In this document: positions 20,901 to 31,401 of the stretch, piece by piece | How positions within the stretch are numbered: the first letter of the stretch is position 1 | Layout: each line of letters opens with the position of its first letter | Assembly: GCA_000695325.1 (NCBI GenBank) | Contig: AVPN01000002.1 | Location: forward strand, 46,456-77,917 | Direction: 5' to 3' | From: Pleurobrachia bachei | Lineage: Eukaryota > Ctenophora > Tentaculata > Cydippida > Pleurobrachiidae | DNA: 31,462 bases | Translations under genes and position numbers: made by a program | Notes under the pieces: generated by a model | What the model saw: the letters and a program-made list of their open reading frames with translations, nothing else | What the model was told of the DNA's origin: nothing | Database searches by the model: none

Positions 20901-23900
20901 CTGCTGAAACACGGGCTGATAATGCTATCTCACGGGAGAGAGGTGAGTATTAGTATGTACTATCGAATAGAGTATTGTGTAGGGTCAGTTTGGATAGTAC
21001 TGATAGTTGAGGCGGGAATTATATATATAAACGAGGGAAAGATGGGTTTCATGATTTTATAAGTGTGTGCCCATGTTTAAAATGTCCTGACTCCTGGATG
21101 ATTTTATTTATGTTTACCCCATATTTTAGGAATATTTTAGGAATCCTGGATATTTTGCCACGATCCTGTTACCAACACACAGTGACAATCACGTCCTAAT
21201 ACACATACAGTGTAGTGTAACAGGGAGGTAATATTATAATTTGGGAATTGTGCAACACCACTACGTATTGTTCATATGTCAACTAGTGGGCCAATTCGAT
21301 CATCCAAATTCTTTCCCCCCTTTCATTCCAAAAACGGGGGAATTATGTGGACAGCTTTCTTTTTTTCACACTATCTCTTTTTTTCTCCCTCTCACTCTCT
21401 TTTTTTCTCGTTCAAAAACATGCGCTAACTAGGCCGGGAATATACAAAGGACGAACATACATATTTCAAACATATTGCTGACTACCGACATATTGCTTTG
21501 TCAGCATTCTGTAGATTGTACAAACACGATGTATTGAGATATAAATCATTCCAAAACGATAGTTAAGTTATATAATTTGGGTAAATACTCCATAAAGTGT
21601 GCACTCTCTGACTATCACTAATAAAGTAACACTTCAATAACATGCACTACAACTGTTTACTGTGAACATGGGACGTATCACACACTATAATTCAGGTGCT
21701 TTAGAGAAGCTAGCCGATGCAGAAGAGAGATGTGAACAAGCCATTGTTGAACAGACCGCCACATTCAAGAGGTTGAGGGGAGTAGAGGAAACCAATCGAC
21801 TTAGCAAACAAGGCCTGGAGAACAGAACCGAGGAATTGAGGTATGGGATACTTTTAACTTGAATGTAGCCGTGAAACTTGGCCAAACAAAGTAATTGGTT
21901 ACGAAATCACCACCCCTTTGTTCTTATTGATGATTGAGGAGTAATTTTGTTACGAAACTAATTTATTAGTCCACCCTCCCCCCAGATTAAAATATCAATT
22001 AAAATATCCACTCTCCTCAGATTAAAACTAACGGAGGCTGAGTCGGAGGTTGATAGAAATAAGGAGATGTATATAACCCTTAGTCAGGAGAGGGAGTCGT
22101 CCAGTGATAGGGTCAGGGCTGAGTTCGAATCAAGGCTAGAGAACTTCCAACAGAAGGTAATATTAGAGGGTTATCATAGAGAATGGGATTTGAATGGGGG
22201 GGTTCAGAGGGGGGTTTAGAGTGGGATTGTAGGAGGGGTTAAAGATTAGGGGGAGGTGGTTCAATGCTGTCTACTCCAGACAATATTTCTTACAACCAGG
22301 AAATCACATTCAGATTGCATGCCCGATTGCATATTCTATTCTCATATATTGTTCGTGATCGTAATTACTTCACCATATCTACATTTCACTATTTCTCTTC
22401 TCCCTAGACATCCGACGAGATGCGATCCCAGCTAGCGGCCCTTCGTGAGAAGTATGAACATGAAACTACCGAACTTCTGAACCAGAAAGAGGAGGAAATG
22501 TTATCACAATTTGGTAATACTAATGAAAATACAATAATTTGTGAGTACTCACCAACTATATTTTATAACCGATGTGTTAATTATTCAGCCGAGGAGAGAG
22601 AGCAACTAGAACAGAAATTCTCTTCAACGTTCCAAGATCGATTGGAACAGGAACTGGAACAGTCTCAGAAACAGTGGAGCGGTAGTACCCAGGTGTCCAC
22701 TCTCAGTACTTTAGAGGTGCGTATATGGAACGGATTGTATAGAGATAAGATTTAGATTCTCGTTTTGCAAGTTGGGTTTTATTTTTTGCTGCTCGAACAT
22801 TGTTTTTGAGTGTTCCCGGTTTTTGTAACGGTCAGTGTGTATGTAGCGCGCGACCATCTCTCACTATGCAGTGTTCTCGCTGTGGGAGGGGTGTTGGGGG
22901 TCGCGCTGCGCCGCGCACACGAGGAGGCCTTACCGCCAAAATTCCGTAATTTGCTTCTTTTGTTGCAACACGCATTCTGTGCGCAGGATCTTGCAGAGTA
23001 AATGAGGGCAGTAATTAGGTAATCTAGTTTGGAAATTATATAATTCAATTGTACTTGTTTCCCCCCGTTCTTTTGGTGCGCTTAGTTAACATGTCTACTT
23101 ATGTAATGTACAAAATGGTATGTTTTGAGCGGGGGGATGAGAAAATCAACTCCATATCTTGACTGTAATATTGTTTCAGTTCGTACATCGTGGTTGTCAG
23201 ACAGATAAACAGGCTTTTGATAACAAACACTATGGCAAGATATGGCAGAAAGAACGGGAGTCAGAGTTGGCTATGGCTCGAGATACAGCTGTGGCCCTTG
23301 CCAGAGCTTCTTGGGAGAAGGAAAGTGAGAAGGCCATCCGGACACGAGTGGATATCATAGTTAGGTATGTGTGGGGTTATACCTTACTTGATCTTGATAT
23401 AGCCACAAAATGTGATACCAATGCTCTGACAGTTGCTGTACTTGCACTATGTGTGTTGCGTTCTACAAGATATTATCATGAATACTGCGAAATGTGTGAG
23501 CGAAATTGACCCCCCCCCTGATATAGGTCCAAAAAGGAATCCTGGGCGAGAGAAGCAGCCATTTCCTCCGAAACAGAAGCAGAAAAGTTAAAATGCCAGT
23601 TGAGAGAAGCAGTCTCACAGACAGAGGAGATAAGAGGCCGTCTGGAGGTGGAATTTACAGAGAATCTGAACAAAGCAAATGAGGAGTACCAAAGTGAGGT
23701 TGATAAGTTGTTAGCTGTTGAGTACGAGAAATCTTCTGAGGCTGAAAAACGGTGAGTTGTGTCATGTGTTTATCCCCACCAACAATTTAATTGGGAATGA
23801 AATCCCTGATTGAATGAGTTCTTTGTTTGTTGCATAGTTGTGTGTACATGAACATTAATTGAAGCTGTACACTGAATTAGTCTCCCTAAATTGAACTCCC

Positions 23901-25095
23901 TCCCACCAGAGCGGCCAAATTAACTGAAGATCTTGCTGCACTCCGAGCTAAACTGGAGACCTTGAAAAAGGAGCGAAAGAGTGCTGGGGACCGAGAAATG
24001 AAACAGCAAACAGAAATTAAGGAACTGACTCGCCTCTTTGATCAGGTAGGTCTTGTTCCTGACCCGCAATACACAGTACATTCTTTAGATAAAAAGTGAC
24101 TGATTTAATTGTTTTGTGCGTCTAGACCTGACCTGATTTACCCTTAACATTTTCTCCTCATTACTTCAGTTAAAAAGATCTGAAAACAAACTGCGGGAGA
24201 GTTTCAGTGGATCAGAGGGGACAATATTAGAACTCAGACAGAAATTAGCTGAATCTGATAAAAAGGTTTGAAACAGTATTCTGTTGTTTCCGCATCTAAG
24301 TCCCCTTCCCCATCTATTCATTAAAGTTAAACCCCAAACTTTACTTTACTTTTCTTGGTTACGAAGTAACCCCAGATCCCCTCTTTTGTAGAACGTACTT
24401 CGCGTTGGCAAAGAATGGGCTCGTTACCAATTTATTTTCCTGTGGTTAAGTTTACTAAAATTCATCATTCCTGCAGGAGGAACAAATCAAAAAGTACTGC
24501 GAGGAGATCGTATTGAAAATGAAGAGCGAGCTGATGAAGTACGCTGAAAATGCAAACAAACAAGCCCTGGAATATGTCCAGAGAGCGGTGCAAGAAGGCA
24601 AGGACTCTACCGCTACAAAATACAAGAAGTATTACCAGAAGTTACTGTACTGTCTGACAGAGAAACACCCTACTGTGAAGGGAACTGTGAAACACCTTCA
24701 ACAGACACTGCCCAAACAGGTAAAATATCCAACTTGTCCCGTTTTTATTTTCCGACTCGACCCTATAATACGTCTCTATACGTCCCGCAGTAAAGTAGTA
24801 GAGCTGTCCGGGTTTGTTAGTTTTTGCCCTTCTAACACAACCCCGTCCTTTTCAGGTTTCAAGAACTCCTAACAACACGACCAGCTCAGTACCTCGCGGA
24901 TCACCCCGACCCGACCTGACTACTCGCGGCTCACCCCTGACTACTAGCTCCACAGCTGTACCTCGGCCCGACCTCACGACATCCCAGGACTCGGCATTTT
25001 GTTCCCAGGGGACTCCAGAATCGTGGTTACAAAGGGATGTGAGAAGGAAGCTCGACATGGTCGGATCAGAGAGTTTGAGAGACAATGTTGTGTGA
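17931..25095 (+). CDS. CEP152: CEP152/asterless-like centriole duplication scaffold (first exon not identified)
   Basis: Exons: 17931-18057, 18296-18502, 18632-18924, 19059-19178, 19390-19498, 19658-19789, 19987-20318, 20486-20657, 20762-20942, 21696-21840, 22021-22156, 22408-22513, 22589-22716, 23180-23364, 23527-23751, 23910-24045, 24170-24265, 24477-24719, 24856-25095. Phases agree: 1103 residues to TGA. The first exon begins in phase, so a start lies upstream, or initiation is at 17962. An acidic amino region (KALDDDDIEEEW), a Pro/His/Tyr-rich part, then long coiled coil: ALYRANERKVEEI matches human VLNKAKERQLENL, RGCQTD matches CGSQTD, and KYKKYYQKLLYCL matches the RKMRKYYLICLQQIL region. 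The tail SQDSAFCS recalls QQDSGFDS. CEP152 recruits PLK4 and CPAP to the centriole. It is shorter than human (about 1650). A donor at 22693 is an in-frame alternative. Confidence 0.85.
18163..18231. repeat. Imperfect hairpin repeat in a CEP152 intron
   Basis: GGCCTCCCTTGCACC at the left pairs with GGTGCAAGAGAGGCC at the right (one mismatch). Between them lie GGGGACGTCCCC, itself palindromic, and the facing AGAGACCTC and AGAGATCAC. It is about 69 bases long and could be a small fold-back element. No clear target duplication is seen. Confidence 0.5.
20943..21695 (+). other. Long CEP152 intron
   Basis: This 753-base intron runs from donor GTGAGT to acceptor TTCAG at 21691-21695. It has a short direct repeat (AATATTTTAGGAAT region near 21125) and a T-rich run near 21360-21415. 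No element or exon is recognised. Confidence 0.5.
22717..23179 (+). other. CEP152 intron with a GC-rich island
   Basis: This intron of about 463 bases contains at 22845-22925 a CpG-dense patch (AGCGCGCGACC, GTCGCGCTGCGCCGCGCACAC) unlike the surrounding AT-rich sequence. It could be a fragment of an inserted element. No terminal repeats, tRNA-like boxes or ORF with support are seen. Confidence 0.4.
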
Positions 25096-25407
25096 GGAAC
25101 TTTCAGAGTGAAATTTGACATGGCCACCTTTTTTTGTTCAATTATTATGTGATGGCAGCGCCGACTCAATATCTCGTTTTGATGGGTGGGGATAGTATGT
25201 CAGATTATTATGCAGTATTTAATATTATATGACGTCATGCTATGTTTGATATGAGGGGGCTAATATGTAAATTATAAGGTACAAAGCCCCGTTAATTGTG
25301 AAGTGAATATATTTATTGATTCTTAACTAAAAATGATATTCTGTATTTGATACTTGGTAATTATATGGATTCTGGTCAAGCTGAGGTATCTGCTGAGCTG
25401 CCCATGG
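23586..25407 (+). repeat. Tandem array E, copy 1 (1822 bp unit)
   Basis: The unit starts inside the CEP152 exon 23527-23751 and covers the last four full exons, the 3' untranslated region and about 300 bases of 3' flank. It is the native gene end, since it is continuous with the upstream exons. Confidence 0.9.
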
Positions 25408-26917
25408 AGTTAAAATGCCAGTTGAGAGAAGCAGTCTCACAGACAGAGGAGATAAGAGGCCGTCTGGAGGTGGAATTTACAGAGAATCTGAACAAAGCAA
25501 ATGAGGAGTACCAAAGTGAGGTTGATAAGTTGTTAGCTGTTGAGTACGAGAAATCTTCTGAGGCTGAAAAACGGTGAGTTGTGTCATGTGTTTATCCCCA
25601 CCAACAATTTAATTGGGAATGAAATCCCTGATTGAATGAGTTCTTTGTTTGTTGCATAGTTGTGTGTACATGAACATTAATTGAAGCTGTACACTGAATT
25701 AGTCTCCCTAAATTGAACTCCCTCCCACCAGAGCGGCCAAATTAACTGAAGATCTTGCTGCACTCCGAGCTAAACTGGAGACCTTGAAAAAGGAGCGAAA
25801 GAGTGCTGGGGACCGAGAAATGAAACAGCAAACAGAAATTAAGGAACTGACTCGCCTCTTTGATCAGGTAGGTCTTGTTCCTGACCCGCAATACACAGTA
25901 CATTCTTTAGATAAAAAGTGACTGATTTAATTGTTTTGTGCGTCTAGACCTGACCTGATTTACCCTTAACATTTTCTCCTCATTACTTCAGTTAAAAAGA
26001 TCTGAAAACAAACTGCGGGAGAGTTTCAGTGGATCAGAGGGGACAATATTAGAACTCAGACAGAAATTAGCTGAATCTGATAAAAAGGTTTGAAACAGTA
26101 TTCTGTTGTTTCCGCATCTAAGTCCCCTTCCCCATCTATTCATTAAAGTTAAACCCCAAACTTTACTTTACTTTTCTTGGTTACGAAGTAACCCCAGATC
26201 CCCTCTTTTGTAGAACGTACTTCGCGTTGGCAAAGAATGGGCTCGTTACCAATTTATTTTCCTGTGGTTAAGTTTACTAAAATTCATCATTCCTGCAGGA
26301 GGAACAAATCAAAAAGTACTGCGAGGAGATCGTATTGAAAATGAAGAGCGAGCTGAGGAAGGACGCTGAAAATGCAAACAAACAAGCCCTGGAATATGTC
26401 CAGAGAGCGGTGCAAGAAGGCAAGGACTCTACCGCTACAAAATACAAGAAGTATTACCAGAAGTTACTGTACTGTCTGACAGAGAAACACCCTACTGTGA
26501 AGGAGACAGTGAAACACCTTCAACAGACACTGCCCAAACAGGTAAAATATCCAACTTGTCCCGTTTTTATTTTCCGACTCGACCCTATAATACGTCTCTA
26601 TACGTCCCGCAGTAAAGTAGTAGAGCTGTCCGGGTTTGTTAGTTTTTGCCCTTCTAACACAACCCCGTCCTTTTCAGGTTTCAAGAACTCCTAACAACAC
26701 GACCAGCTCAGTACCTCGCGGATCACCCCGACCCGACCTGACTACTCGCGGCTCACCCCTGACTACTAGCTCCACAGCTGTACCTCGGCCCGACCTCACG
26801 ACATCCCAGGACTCGGCAGGGTGTTCCCAGGGGACTCCAGAATCGTGGTTACAAAGGGATGTGAGAAGGAAGCTCGACATGGTCGGATCAGAGAGTTTGA
26901 GAGACAATGTTGTGTGA
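25365..26917 (+). CDS. Duplicated CEP152 carboxy-terminal gene piece with its own ATG
   Basis: Exon copies at 25365-25573, 25732-25867, 25992-26087, 26299-26541 and 26678-26917 join in phase to 307 residues. The sequence just before the junction supplies an ATG at 25365 that reads MDSGQAEVSAELPMEL straight into the copied coiled-coil exon in the correct frame. Against the parent I count eight base differences, all in the last two exons: Met to Arg, Tyr to Asp, Gly to Glu (next to a synonymous change), and Phe to Gly in the SQDSAF motif. The compared introns and 3' flank are identical. Its promoter would have to lie in the CEP152 3' flank. It may be a young truncated paralogue, or an assembly duplicate that is never expressed. 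Confidence 0.45.
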
Positions 26918-27229
26918 GGAACTTTCAGAGTGAAATTTGACATGGCCACCTTTTTTTGTTCAATTATTATGTGATGGCAGCGCCGACTCAATATCTCGTT
27001 TTGATGGGTGGGGATAGTATGTCAGATTATTATGCAGTATTTAATATTATATGACGTCATGCTATGTTTGATATGAGGGGGCTAATATGTAAATTATAAG
27101 GTACAAAGCCCCGTTAATTGTGAAGTGAATATATTTATTGATTCTTAACTAAAAATGATATTCTGTATTTGATACTTGGTAATTATATGGATTCTGGTCA
27201 AGCTGAGGTATCTGCTGAGCTGCCCATGG
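25408..27229 (+). repeat. Tandem array E, copy 2
   Basis: This is the second 1822-base unit, directly joined to copy 1 in the middle of a coding exon. It contains a TGACGTCA in the 3' flank (copy of 25230-25237). Confidence 0.9.
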
Positions 27230-27548
27230 AGTTAAAATGCCAGTTGAGAGAAGCAGTCTCACAGACAGAGGAGATAAGAGGCCGTCTGGAGGTGGAATTT
27301 ACAGAGAATCTGAACAAAGCAAATGAGGAGTACCAAAGTGAGGTTGATAAGTTGTTAGCTGTTGAGTACGAGAAATCTTCTGAGGCTGAAAAACGGTGAG
27401 TTGTGTCATGTGTTTATCCCCACCAACAATTTAATTGGGAATGAAATCCCTGATTGAATGAGTTCTTTGTTTGTTGCATAGTTGTGTGTACATGAACATT
27501 AATTGAAGCTGTACACTGAATTAGTCTCCCTAAATTGAACTCCCTCCC
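27230..27548 (+). repeat. Tandem array E, partial third copy (319 bp)
   Basis: Matching the first 319 bases of the unit, it has most of one CEP152 exon (27230-27395), its donor and part of the intron. It stops four bases short of the acceptor AG and continues into unrelated sequence. The same ATG-supplying flank precedes it (27187), but the following exons are missing. Confidence 0.9.
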
Positions 27549-28304
27549 CATTTCTGGTCATGTATCGCACACGTTACACTGAGAAAATATCTTTCAAAAT
27601 CTGATGCTCCAAAGCCTAAATCTTATCAATATCACACGCGGCAGATACATTATCACCCATCAAATTCAAAAATAGACTTTCACTTTCTACAGCTCAGCAG
27701 CTACATATATTTGCTGAAGACACTGTCTTAGACACCAGCTTCTCAAAAAACGTCATTTCAATGCCTTAATTAGTCTAGTCGTATCGTCATAGCTGCCAGA
27801 CTCTGACTCAGAGCATTGGTCTGATAGATCGTCACTGATTTGGGAATCCCAAAATCTAAACAACCGGTTGTTGCAACCTTTTCCAGAAATCACTCTGTCA
27901 GAGCATTGGCCTGACACCAATCACTACTAATCACACTTCTTTAATCAAATGCTTCTTTTTTTCTTCAAAATCCACCTGTTTTCATGCACACACAAAGTTC
28001 ACGATGTACACGAATAGACAACCCTACAAAACATTGTCTTTCATGATCATATCATCATCCCTTCATTGTCTCTCTATGAGACTATGATAGTCATATTCAT
28101 TGTCTCTCTCTCAGTAATCCCCTCAACACCCTGTCTCAAACAGTAGTAGTAATCCCCTCAACACCCTGGCTCAAACAGTAGTAGTAATACCCTCATCACA
28201 TTGTCTCAAACAGTAGTAGTAATACCCTCATCACATTGTCTCAAACAGTAATAACTAGCAGTAATCCCCTCATCACACTCAAACAGTAACAACCCTACAG
28301 CTGA
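27549..28304. other. Convergent intergenic region and mTOR 3' flank
   Basis: No coding region is supported. A short direct repeat around TCAGAGCATTGG (near 27809 and 27899), a 35-base minisatellite (28113-28290), and AT-rich sequence are present. It must hold the mTOR 3' untranslated region, but I see no clear polyadenylation signal. Confidence 0.5.
28113..28290. repeat. 35-base minisatellite, about five units
   Basis: Units start at 28113, 28148, 28183, 28218 and 28260 with core AGTAATCCCCTCA...CTCAAAC. The first three steps are exactly 35 bases and the last is 42. The repeat lies about 15 bases beyond the mTOR stop codon, in its 3' untranslated region. Units are contiguous with no unique spacers, so it is not a CRISPR array. 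Confidence 0.75.
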
Positions 28305-31300
28305 TCACCAGAAGGGGCACCACCCAGTGTAGAGTTGGCACAGATTCTCACTCAGGGTGGCCTGTTTGATCAGACTCTGCACCTGTTCCACCACACCTAG
28401 ACTCTCATCTGTAACATCGTCCACACCGTACAACTTCTTGCGAACCTTGGACAACACCTCCATCGCACGTGCATTCATCTGAGACGAGGGGGTGAGGGGT
28501 GTTAGAAAGTGGGTGGGTATGTGTTAGAATGTGGAGGGGGTGAGGGGTGTTAGAAATATTGGGGGGCCCCCGGGGGCGGGGGTGTTAGAAATATTGACTA
28601 TTGGGGGCTGTAGTTAGAATATTTGTGGAGCGAGGGGGATCTTACATCATCAGAACACATGGGGTGTTATCTTACCTCAGCACCCCCCTCAGTATCGGGG
28701 TCCTTCAGTCTCCAGTTGAGTAGGGGATCATATACAAACGTCTCAAGGACAGCCAACACACTGGTAGCATTGTTCCTCATCACCTGTGTAGGGAGTAGTA
28801 GTTGGTAATTAGTAGTAATTGGTAATTACAATTGGTTTTATCACGGTTTTATCATGTTTCACACAATTTGCCGTCGCGTGGGACAGTGAGAGAGGGTCGA
28901 GCAAGGCAAACGAATCAGTGACATGTAATTCAGGGGGCGGCCGGCGGGGTGACAAGTGATCACATGACGTCACTGACTCTAGTATAGAGTAGTAACATGT
29001 GATTCCGGGGGTCACACTGCACTCTGCACCTACCTCCATGACATCGTTGCAGGTGAGGGTATAAGTCCCGTGAATTCCCGTCACCTCCATCGCCTTTCTC
29101 ATCATCCTAGTCAACCTAAAGGGGTGGTAAATATTAAATTGTTAGGGTGTCCTAGTAACGAATGCAAGATAGGTTTGGGTCTCACCAAATAACAAATTTT
29201 ATACAGAACCGCTTAGTCACTAAATTAGTCACTTAGTCACTAGTGCTTACCTAAAGGGAACTGTCTCGGGGAATTTCTCACGGTCCCGGGCTACATCAAA
29301 ACTCTCCCCAAAGTCACAGTGGATCAGATTCCCTGTCTTCCTGTCCATCATTATGTTACTGGGGTGCCGGTCACCCAGACCCAGAATGTAACCCACCTGG
29401 AAATGAGGGGGGGGTGTTAGTGCAGTGAGAAGAAAGGGGGAATTCGAGTAAGCGGTGATAAAACATGAGGGTGGAGTTGGTGCAATGGGGGTGCAATACC
29501 CCCATACGACGGGGCTGAGTCGTATAAAAATTTATTGACCATCCTGTATATCACAGAAGAGCTCACAATTGGGGGGGGGGACGGGGGTGAAATATGACAC
29601 GTACCATACACATGACAGCATGGCTCAGAATATAATTCTTCCTTCGCTCAAACCAGATCTCCGCGCTGGGGCTCTTTTGGTAGAGAATTATCGCCAGATC
29701 CTCTCCCGTTGTACAGTTGAGAACCTGCAGAAAGATTAGGTGATGGTAATTCGGTGGTTATAACAGACTGACAGAGAAATAGACAGACAGGAAAATCACG
29801 AACAACCAGACATACAACAAAACAAATAAACCAACAGACAGACAAGGAAACAAACCGAAACAGAACAAACCAGACAATATTGACCCGTACCTCTTCGAAC
29901 ACCTCAATCTTCATCATGAGAGGTAGTTTTTCATAGCACTGACAGTACTTCTGTGTCAACTTATTCTCCAAACTAGGATCCACACTCGTCTTGACCCTGT
30001 GATCTTTAATCAGCTGATGCAGGGTGTCACTATGAGGTCTCCACCCACTCAACCCAGAGTGTGGTGACAGGGGGATCACACTGTACCGCTGGATGGACAG
30101 ATTCTGTTCGGCTGTAGATTGGGAATGTGCCAACAGGGAGTTAACCAGCCCGAACAACTGCATAGCTCTCTCATCTTGTCGGATATCCTCGTTACCTTTT
30201 AGTAGGAATGTGTATTTCAAACCATCACTTCCAATCATACTCAGCTTCCTAGGTTTCTGTTTACTCTTGATTACCCCAACATGGGGGTCAACCATGTGGA
30301 TTTTAATCACTGGTTGTCCGGGGTCGTATGTCCCAGGGACTGCCAATTGCATGTCCCTGGCCTCTAGTAGGAGTCTTGGGGAACTGTCCTCCAATCGTAC
30401 AGAGCTCATTTGAGAGATCGCCTGTTGCATCCTGTTATACACGTTTATGTAGTTACACCACGCGTTCTCTATCAGGTTGTGGCCTCCCCTCCTACCACCA
30501 CCCCCACCACCTTCAATGTGATGCTCCCCCTGTTCTTGGTTTGCCTGGCTTCGCTTCCACGCCTGGCACAACTCAAACGCCTCGGATAGATCGCTACCGT
30601 TCAGATTCTTAAAACTCTTTTCCTGGGGGGTTAGGTTCTGTTCGGCTCGGGGATTTCCCTGTTCCGGGTTGATAATCTTGTGCAGCGGGTACAAGATATC
30701 TAACATTGCACGTGCATTCTTCTTGTGGTAGAACTGTCTGCTGGCCCTCTCCAACGCATCAAACCACATTTCATTCCAGGAGATGGCAATTCTAATAAGC
30801 TCATTACTGAACATGACTCCTTCATCCACAATCCTTTTGCTGTGCTCTCCCATTAGGGTCAACAGGTCACTGGCATGCCTGCTCCTGTCCCCGTCATCTG
30901 TCTTTTTAGCAACACTTAGTGGGTAGATCAGGGCCTGGGGGTGCTCCCTGCCAACATCATTAAGGACACGGTGGATGAGATCCCTAACATTGGTATTGGG
31001 AATATCAATCCTCGCGATGAGTTGAGGGATAACTTGAATCCAAATGTTCATGGGGATACGTTTAATCCCTTCCTCCAGTCTCTGCATCACCTCCTCGTTA
31101 CTGCCGTGCGTGAACCACAGAGTCAAGAGCTTCAGTACATCTTCCAACCTGTTCGTCTCCAGTGTCAGTGCGATACTCTCAATAAATCCCTGTACCGCAG
31201 CAGTGATCAGCTGATATTTGAATGCTATCTCCTGGGTCAGGGCGTGTTTTCTTTTGTACAACTGGGCCAGTTCCTCGCCCTGTTCCCCGACCTCATCGAC

Positions 31301-31401
31301 CCCTCCATCGTGGGAATCAGAGGGTTCAGGGAGACACACTAGATCATCATCGCTATCTTCACTGTCTTCCTCACTGAAATCTTCATTGTCCTCGTAGCTT
31401 C
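28305..31401 (-). CDS. MTOR: mTOR kinase, carboxy-terminal 712 residues (5' exons outside window)
   Basis: Minus-strand exons in order: 31401-29891, 29724-29605, 29396-29251, 29115-29034, 28783-28676, 28478-28305. Phases agree. After an acidic stretch come the end of the FAT domain ([20 protein letters not shown]), the FRB domain ([13 protein letters not shown]), the kinase amino lobe ([21 protein letters not shown]), the catalytic loop GDRHPSN and the metal-binding DFG. It ends in the FATC tail GWCPFW then TGA. Catalytic residues are all present, so an active kinase is expected. As in other animals it should be the TORC1/TORC2 Ser/Thr kinase controlling growth. The FRB has a Gly-rich insertion at 30476-30546 and changes at rapamycin-contact positions. 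It converges on CEP152. Confidence 0.95.
28490..28620. repeat. G-rich degenerate repeat in the last mTOR intron
   Basis: GAGGGGTGTTAGAAA-type units recur four or five times with runs of G. On the coding (minus) strand this is a C-rich pyrimidine tract within the last intron (28479-28675). It includes GGGGGGCCCCCGGGGGCGGGGG, which could hinder sequencing. Confidence 0.5.
29755..29880. repeat. ACAGACAGA-type low-complexity tract in an mTOR intron
   Basis: CAGACAGACA and ACAAAC variants fill most of the intron 29725-29890. On the coding strand this is a TGTCTG/GTTTG-rich stretch. No coding sense is seen. Confidence 0.5.

Noticed and set aside
22120-22140. TTCGAATC resembling a tRNA B box
   Set aside because: It lies inside a coding exon of CEP152, with no A box or cloverleaf around it.
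22779-23048. 89-codon minus-strand ORF with Cys/Arg-rich content
   Set aside because: It lies wholly in a CEP152 intron over the GC-rich patch. It has no splice or domain support.
28113-28290. CRISPR-like regular repeats
   Set aside because: The 35-base units are contiguous without unique spacers, and the setting is an animal gene's 3' untranslated region. It is a minisatellite.
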